Source: Eutreptiella sp. 'Long Island Sound 2002'
Lineage: Eukaryota > Euglenozoa > Euglenophyceae > Eutreptiales > Eutreptiaceae
Assembly (NCBI GenBank): GCA_964036045.1
Contig: OZ038388.1
Location: forward strand, 30,339,759 to 30,403,758
DNA: 64,000 nucleotides
Reading direction: 5' to 3'
The notes under the pieces are model-generated. The model searched no databases. It was not told where the DNA came from and was given only the letters and a program-made list of their open reading frames with translations. Made by a program: the position numbers and the translations under genes. This document shows, one piece after another, positions 55,801 to 64,000 of this stretch (the first letter of the stretch is position 1; every line of letters starts with the position of its first letter).

Positions 55801-58800
55801 CCAGGGTGGTGGGTCAGGCTGCAGAGTGTAGGCCACAGACACAGAACGTGTTCCCATGTTTTTGTGCCCGAAAACTTTGAAAATTTTAGGAAATTGTTTT
55901 ATGTCTATATGTCTACCCCAGCAATGCCTGGCCCTTGTGTATGGGCTCCCACCCCCTGGAGATCCCTTGTTCAGGGAGAGTCCAGGGTGGTGGGTCAGGC
56001 TGCAGAGTGTAGGCCACAGACACAGAACGTGTTCCCATGTTTTTGTCCCCGAAAACTTTGAAAATTTTAGGAAATTGATTTATGTCTATATGTCTACCCC
56101 AGCAATGCCTGGCCCTTGTGTATGGGCTCCCACCCCCTGGAGATCCCTTGTTCAGGGAGAGTCCAGGGTGGTGGGTCAGGCTGCAGAGTGTAGGCCACAG
56201 ACACAGAACGTGTTCCCATGTTTTTGTCCCGGAAAACTTTGAAAATTTTAGGAAATTGATTTATGTCTATATGTCTACCCCAGCAATGCCTGGCCCTTGT
56301 GTATGGGCTCCCACCCCCTGGAGATCCCTTGTTCAGGGAGAGTCCAGGGTGGTGGGTCAGGCTGCAGAGTGTAGGCCACAGACACAGAACGTGTTCCCAT
56401 GTTTTTGTGCCCGAAAACTTTGAAAATTTTAGGAAATTGATTTATGCCTATATGTCTACCCCAGCAATGCCTGGCCCTTGTGTATGGGCTCCCACCCCCT
56501 GGAGATCCCTTGTTCAGGGAGAGTCCAGGGTGGTGGGTCAGGCTGCAGAGTGTAGGCCACAGACACAGAACGTGTTCCCATTGTTTTGTGCCTGAAAACT
56601 TTGAAAATTTTGAGAAATTGTTTTATGCCTATATGTCTACCCCAGCAATGCCTGGCCCTTGTGTATGGGCTCCCACCCCCTGGAGATCCCTTGTTCAGGG
56701 AGAGTCCAGGGTGGTGGGTCAGGCTGCAGAGTGTAGGCCACAGACACAGAACGTGTTCCCATTCTTTTGTGCCAGAAAACTTTGAAATTTTTGAGAAATT
56801 GTTTTATGCCTATATGTCTACCCCAGCAATGCCTGGCCCTTGTGTATGGGCTCCCACCCCCTGGAGATCCCTTGTTCAGGGAGAGTCCAGGGTGGTGGGT
56901 CAGGCTGCAGAGTGTAGGCCACAGACACAGAACGTGTTCCCATGTTTTTGTCCCGGAAAACTTTGAAAATTTTAGGAAATTGTTTTATGCCTATATGTCT
57001 ACCCCAGCAGTGCCTGGCCCTTGTGTATGGGCTCCCACCCCCTGGAGATCCCTTGTTCAGGGAGAGTCCAGGGTGGTGGGTCAGGCTGCAGAGTGTAGGC
57101 CACAGACACAGAACGTGTTCCCATGTTTTTGTGCCCGAAAACTTTGAAAATTTTAGGAAATTGTTTTATGCCTATATGTCTACCCCAGCAATGCCTGCCC
57201 CTTGTGTATGGGCTCCCACCCCCTGGAGATCCCTTGTTCAGGGAGAGTCCAGGGTGGTGGGTCAGGCTGCAGAGTGTAGGCCACAGACACAGAACGTGTT
57301 CCCATTGTTTTGTGCCTGAAAACTTTGAAAATTTTAGGAAATTGTTTTATGCCTATATGTCTACCCCAGCAATGCCTGGCCCTTGTGTATGGGCTCCCAC
57401 CCCCTGGAGATCCCTTGTTCACGGAGAGTCCAGGGTGGTGGGTCAGGCTGCAGAGTGTAGGCCACAGACACAGAACGTGTTCCCATGTTTTTGTCCCCGA
57501 AAACTTTGAAAATTTTAGGAAATTGTTTTATGCCTATATGTCTACCCCAGCAATGCCTGGCCCTTGTGTATGGGCTCCCACCCCCTGGAGATCCCTTGTT
57601 CAGGGAGAGTCCAGGGTGGTGGGTCAGGCTGCAGAGTGTAGGCCACAGACACAGAACGTGTTCCCATGTTTTCGTCCCGGAAAACTTTGAAAATTTTGAG
57701 AAATTGTTTTATGCCTATATGTCTACCCCAGCAATGCCTGGCCCTTGTGTATGGGCTCCCACCCCCTGGAGATCCCTTGTTCAGGGAGAGTCCAGGGTGG
57801 TGGGTCAGGCTGCAGAGTGTAGGCCACAGACACAGAACGTGTTCCCATGTTTTTGTGCCAGAAAACTTGGAAAATTTTGAGAAATTGTTTTATGCCTATA
57901 TGTCTACCCCAGCAATGCCTGGCCCTTGTGTATGGGCTCCCACCCCCTGGAGATCCCTTGTTCAGGGAGAGTCGAGGGTGGTGGGTCAGGCTGCAGAGTG
58001 TAGGCCACAGACACAGAACGTGTTCCCATGTTTTTGTCCCGGAAAACTTTGAAAATTTTGAGAAATTGTTTTATGCCTATATGTCTACCCCAGCAATGCC
58101 TGGCCCTTGTGTATGGGCTCCCACCCCCTGGAGATCCCTTGTTCAGGGAGAGTCCAGGGTGGTGGGTCAGGCTGCAGAGTGTAGGCCACAGACACAGAAC
58201 GTGTTCCCATGTTTTTGTGCCCGAAAACTTTGAAAATTTTAGGAAATTGTTTTATGCCTATATGTCTACCCCAGCAATGCCTGGCCCTTGTGTATGGGCT
58301 CCCACCCCCTGGAGATCCCTTGTTCAGGGAGAGTCCAGGGTGGTGGGTCAGGCTGCAGAGTGTAGGCCACAGACACAGAACGTGTTCCCATGTTTTTGTC
58401 CCCGAAAACTTGGAAAATTTTAGGAAATTGTTTTATGCCTATATGTCTACCCCAGCAATGCCTGGCCCTTGTGTATGGGCTCCCACCCCCTGGAGATCCC
58501 TTGTTCAGGGAGAGTCCAGGGTGGTGGGTCAGGCTGCAGAGTGTAGGCCACAGACACAGAACGTGTTCCCATGTTTTTGTCCCCGAAAACTTTGAAAATT
58601 TTGAGAAATTGATTTATGTCTATATGTCTACCCCAGCAATGCCTGGCCCTTGTGTATGGGCTCCCACCCCCTGGAGATCCCTTGTTCAGGGAGAGTCCAG
58701 GGTGGTGGGTCAGGCTGCAGAGTGTAGGCCACAGACACAGAACGTGTTCCCATGTTTTTGTCCCGGAAAACTTTGAAAATTTTAGGAAATTGATTTATGT

Positions 58801-61800
58801 CTATATGTCTACCCCAGCAATGCCTGGCCCTTGTGTATGGGCTCCCACCCCCTGGAGATCCCTTGTTCAGGGAGAGTCCAGGGTGGTGGGTCAGGCTGCA
58901 GAGTGTAGGCCACAGACACAGAACGTGTTCCCATGTTTTTGTGCCCGAAAACTTTGAAAATTTTAGGAAATTGTTTTATGCCTATATGTCTACCCCAGCA
59001 GTGCCTGGCCCTTGTGTATGGGCTCCCACCCCCTGGAGATCCCTTGTTCAGGGAGAGTCCAGGGTGGTGGGTCAGGCTGCAGAGTGTAGGCCACAGACAC
59101 AGAACGTGTTCCCATTGTTTTGTGCCTGAAAACTTTGAAAATTTTGAGAAATTGTTTTATGCCTATATGTCTACCCCAGCAATGCCTGGCCCTTGTGTAT
59201 GGGCTCCCACCCCCTGGAGATCCCTTGTTCAGGGAGAGTCCAGGGTGGTGGGTCAGGCTGCAGAGTGTAGGCCAAAGACACAGAACGTGTTCCCATTCTT
59301 TTGTGCCAGAAAACTTTGAAACTTTTGAGAAATTGTTTTATGCCTATATGTCTACCCCAGCAATGCCTGGCCCTTGTGTATGGGCTCCCACCCCCTGGAG
59401 ATCCCTTGTTCAGGGAGAGTCCAGGGTGGTGGGTCAGGCTGCAGAGTGTAGGCCACAGACACAGAACGTGTTCCCATGTTTTTGTCCCCGAAAACTTTGA
59501 AAATTTTAGGAAATTGTTTTATGCCTATATGTCTACCCCAGCAATGCCTGGCCCTTGTGTATGGGCTCCCACCCCCTGGAGATCCCTTGTTCAGGGAGAG
59601 TCCAGGGTGGTGGGTCAGGCTGCAGAGTGTAGGCCACAGACACAGAACGTGTTCCCATGTTTTTGTCCCGGAAAACTTTGAAAATTTTGAGAAATTGTTT
59701 TATGCCTATATGTCTACCCCAGCAATGCCTGGCCCTTGTGTATGGGCTCCCACCCCCTGGAGATCCCTTGTTCAGGGAGAGTCCAGGGTGGTGGGTCAGG
59801 CTGCAGAGTGTAGGCCACAGACACAGAACGTGTTCCCATGTTTTTGTCCCCGAAAACTTGGAAAATTTTAGGAAATTGTTTTCTGCCTATATGTCTACCC
59901 CAGCAATGCCTGGCCCTTGTGTATGGGCTCCCACCCCCTGGAGATCCCTTGTTCAGGGAGAGTCCAGGGTGGTGGGTCAGGCTGCAGAGTGTAGGCCACA
60001 GACACAGAACGTGTTCCCATGTTTTTGTCCCGGAAAACTTTGAAAATTTTGAGAAATTGTTTTATGCCTATATGTCTACCCCAGCAATGCCTGGCCCTTG
60101 TGTATGGGCTCCCACCCCCTGGAGATCCCTTGTTCAGGGAGAGTCCAGGGTGGTGGGTCAGGCTGCAGAGTGTAGGCCACAGACACAGAACGTGTTCCCA
60201 TGCTTTTGTGCCTGAAAACTTCGAAAATTTTAGGAAATTGTTTTATGCCTATATGTCTACCCCAGCAATGCCTGGCCCTTGTGTATGGGCTCCCACCCCC
60301 TGGAGATCCCTTGTTCAGGGAGAGTCCAGGGTGGTGGGTCAGGCTGCAGAGTGTAGGCCACAGACACAGAACGTGTTCCCATGTTTTTGTCCCCGAAAAC
60401 TTTGAAAATTTTAGGAAATTGTTTTATGCCTATATGTCTACCCCAGCAATGCCTGGCCCTTGTGTATGGGCTCCCACCCCCTGGAGATCCCTTGTTCAGG
60501 GAGAGTCCAGGGTGGTGGGTCAGGCTGCAGAGTGTAGGCCACAGACACAGAACGTGTTCCCATATTTTTGTCCCCGAAAACTTGGAAAATTTTAGGAAAT
60601 TGTTTTATGCCTATATGTCTACCCCAGCAATGCCTGGCCCTTGTGTATGGGCTCCCACCCCCTGGAGATCCCTTGTTCAGGGAGAGTCCAGGGTGGTGGG
60701 TCAGGCTGCAGAGTGTAGGCCACAGACACAGAACGTGTTCCCATGTTTTTGTCCCCGAAAACTTTGAAAATTTTAGGAAATTGATTTATGTCTATATGTC
60801 TACCCCAGCAATGCCTGGCCCTTGTGTATGGGCTCCCACCCCCTGGAGATCCCTTGTTCAGGGAGAGTCCAGGGTGGTGGGTCAGGCTGCAGAGTGTAGG
60901 CCACAGACACAGAACGTGTTCCCATGTTTTTGTCCCGGAAAACTTTGAAAATTTTAGGAAATTGATTTATGTCTATATGTCTACCCCAGCAATGCCTGGC
61001 CCTTGTGTATGGGCTCCCACCCCCTGGAGATCCCTTGTTCAGGGAGAGTCCAGGGTGGTGGGTCAGGCTGCAGAGTGTAGGCCACAGACACAGAACGTGT
61101 TCCCATGTTTTTGTGCCCGAAAACTTTGAAAATTTTAGGAAATTGTTTTATGCCTATATGTCTACCCCAGCAGTGCCTGGCCCTTGTGTATGGGCTCCCA
61201 CCCCCTGGAGATCCCTTGTTCAGGGAGAGTCCAGGGTGGTGGGTCAGGCTGCAGAGTGTAGGCCACAGACACAGAACGTGTTCCCATGTTTTTGTGCCCG
61301 AAAACTTTGAAAATTTTAGGAAATTGTTTTATGCCTATATGTCTACCCCAGCAATGCCTGGCCCTTGTGTATGGGCTCCCACCCCCTGGAGATCCCTTGT
61401 TCAGGGAGAGTCCAGGGTGGTGGGTCAGGCTGCAGAGTGTAGGCCACAGACACAGAACGTGTTCCCATTGTTTTGTGCCTGAAAACTTTGAAAATTTTGA
61501 GAAATTGTTTTATGCCTATATGTCTACCCCAGCAATGCCTGGCCCTTGTGTATGGGCTCCCACCCCCTGGAGATCCCTTGTTCAGGGAGAGTCCAGGGTG
61601 GTGGGTCAGGCTGCAGAGTGTAGGCCACAGACACAGAACGTGTTCCCATTCTTTTGTGCCAGAAAACTTTGAAAATTTTGAGAAATTGTTTTATGCCTAT
61701 ATGTCTACCCCAGCAATGCCTGGCCCTTGTGTATGGGCTCCCACCCCCTGGAGATCCCTTGTTCAGGGAGAGTCCAGGGTGGTGGGTCAGGCTGCAGAGT

Positions 61801-64000
61801 GTAGGCCACAGACACAGAACGTGTTCCCATGTTTTTGTCCCGGAAAACTTTGAAAATTTGAGGAAATTGTTTTATGCCTATATGTCTACCCCGGCAGTGC
61901 CTGGCCCTTGTGTATGGGCTCCCACCCCCTGGAGATCCCTTGTTCAGGGAGAGTCCAGGGTAGTGGGTCAGGCTGCAGAGTGTAGGCCACAGACACAGAA
62001 CGTGTTCCCATGTTTTTGTGCCCGAAAACTTTGAAAATTTTAGGAAATTGTTTTATGCCTATATGTCTACCCCAGCAATGCCTGCCCCTTGTGTATGGGC
62101 TCCCACCCCCTGGAGATCCCTTGTTCAGGGAGAGTCCAGGGTGGTGGGTCAGGCTGCAGAGTGTAGGCCACAGACACAGAACGTGTTCCCATGTTTTTGT
62201 GCCCGAAAACTTTGAAAATTTTGAGAAATTGTTTTATGCCTATATGTCTACCCCAGCAATGCCTGGCCCTTGTGTATGGGCTCCCACCCCCTGGAGATCC
62301 CTTGTTCAGGGAGAGTCCAGGGTGGTGGGTCAGGCTGCAGAGTGTAGGCCACAGACACAGAACGTGTTCCCATGTTTTTGTGCCCGAAGACTTCGAAAAT
62401 TTTGGGAAATTGTTTTATGCCTATATGTCTACCCCAGCAATGCCTGGCCCTTGTGTATGGGCTCCCACCCCCTGGAGATCCCTTGTTCAGGGAGAGTCCA
62501 GGGTGGTGGGTCAGGCTGCAGAGTGTAGGCCACAGACACAGAACGTGTTCCCATGTTTTTGTCCCGGAAAACTTTGAAAATTTTAGGAAATTGTTTTATG
62601 CCTATATGTCTACCCCAGCAGTGCCTGGCCCTTGTGTATGGGCTCCCACCCCCTGGAGATCCCTTGTTCAGGGAGAGTCCAGGGTGGTGGGTCAGGCTGC
62701 AGAGTGTAGGCCACAGACACAGAACGTGTTCCCATGTTTTTGTGCCCGAAAACTTTGAAAATTTTAGGAAATTGTTTTATGCCTATATGTCTACCCCAGC
62801 AATGCCTGGCCCTTGTGTATGGGCTCCCACCCCCTGGAGATCCCTTGTTCAGGGAGAGTCCAGGGTGGTGGGTCGGGCTGCAGAGTGTAGGCCACAGACA
62901 CAGAACGTGTTCCCATGTTTTTGTCCCCGAAAACTTTGAAAATTTTAGGAAATTGTTTTATGCCTATATGTCTACCCCAGCAATGCCTGGCCCTTGTGTA
63001 TGGGCTCCCACCCCCTGGAGATCCCTTGTTCAGGGAGAGTCCAGGGTGGTGGGTCAGGCTGCAGAGTGTAGGCCACAGACACAGAACGTGTTCCCATGTT
63101 TTTGTGCCCGAAGACTCCGAAAATTTTAGGAAATTGTTTTATGCCTATATGTCTACCCCAGCAATGCCTGGCCCTTGTGTATGGGCTCCCACCCCCTGGA
63201 GATCCCTTGTTCAGGGAGAGTCCAGGGTGGTGGGTCAGGCTGCAGAGTGTAGGCCACAGACACAGAACGTGTTCCCATGTTTTTGTCCCGGAAAACTTTG
63301 AAAATTTTAGGAAATTGTTTTATGCCTATATGTCTACCCCAGCAGTGCCTGGCCCTTGTGTATGGGCTCCCACCCCCTGGAGATCCCTTGTTCAGGGAGA
63401 GTCCAGGGTGGTGGGTCAGGCTGCAGAGTGTAGGCCACAGACACAGAACGTGTTCCCATGTTTTTGTGCCCGAAAACTTTGAAAATTTTAGGAAATTGTT
63501 TTATGCCTATATGTCTACCCCAGCAATGCCTGCCCCTTGTGTATGGGCTCCCACCCCCTGGAGATCCCTTGTTCAGGGAGAGTCCAGGGTGGTGGGTCAG
63601 GCTGCAGAGTGTAGGCCACAGACACAGAACGTGTTCCCATTGTTTTGTGCCTGAAAACTTTGAAAATTTTAGGAAATTGTTTTATGCCTATATGTCTACC
63701 CCAGCAATGCCTGGCCCTTGTGTATGGGCTCCCACCCCCTGGAGATCCCTTGTTCAGGGAGAGTCCAGGGTGGTGGGTCAGGCTGCAGAGTGTAGGCCAC
63801 AGACACAGAACGTGTTCCCATGTTTTTGTGCCCGAAAACTTTGAAAATTTTAGGAAATTGTTTTATGCCTATATGTCTACCCCAGCAATGCCTGCCCCTT
63901 GTGTATGGGCTCCCACCCCCTGGAGATCCCTTGTTCAGGGAGAGTCCAGGGTGGTGGGTCAGGCTGCAGAGTGTAGGCCACAGACACAGAACGTGTTCCC
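52893..64000. repeat. 181-bp satellite array 2, about 61 monomers, continuing past the window
   Basis: Same monomer and orientation as array 1. It starts in mid-monomer at TTCAGGGAGAG (52893) against non-repetitive sequence, without the 21-bp minisatellite. The period is exactly 181 (for example 53322 to 63458 is 56 x 181). The first monomers match those from 10859 in array 1. Single variants include a broken hairpin arm (GTCGAGGG near 57971). Confidence 0.98.

Overview
This is a window from a large, repeat-rich eukaryotic nuclear genome. Genes on the minus strand are split by GT-AG introns. Transposons of types common in green algae and plants are present, and one gene encodes a plant-like SIZ/PIAS SUMO ligase. 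A green alga or other green-lineage protist is the most natural guess; the species cannot be settled from the sequence alone. Long pure G or C runs of 11-18 bases recur through the non-coding DNA.

Layout: (1) 1-4221, minus strand: a Ulp1-type SUMO protease gene whose last exon is open for 3217 bases and leaves the window at its left edge. (2) 4222-8068: no gene recognised; degenerate tandem and inverted repeats. (3) 8069-27075: a 181-bp satellite array of about 98 monomers, bounded on both sides by the same GC-rich 21-bp minisatellite. (4) 27076-36780, minus strand: a multi-exon SIZ/PIAS-type SUMO E3 ligase gene with PINIT, SP-RING, PDG-W and SUMO-interacting segments, and a 4-kb intron that carries GC-rich repeats. 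(5) 37845-40865, plus strand: a MULE (Mutator-like) transposase with FAR1-like, DDE and SWIM segments, broken by two frameshifts. (6) 40896-41775: a six-copy 146-bp tandem array. (7) 41799-51111, minus strand: a multi-exon gene of unknown function, convergent with the transposase and split by a 5852-bp tyrosine-recombinase (DIRS-superfamily) retrotransposon at 42294-48145. (8) 51112-52892: short imperfect repeats, no gene. (9) 52893-64000: a second array of the same 181-bp satellite, about 61 monomers, leaving the window at its right edge.

Points that stand out: the retrotransposon has complete split direct repeats (A1-ORFs-B1A2-B2), and removing exactly 42294-48145 rejoins the interrupted gene in frame. 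The first satellite array carries a 17-monomer higher-order repeat. Variant monomers occur in the same order in both satellite arrays, so the arrays are related by block duplication. A SUMO protease and a SUMO ligase lie within one 37-kb interval. The MULE transposase and the unknown convergent gene recall the two-gene layout of maize MuDR, and two tandem arrays associated with them share a sequence core.
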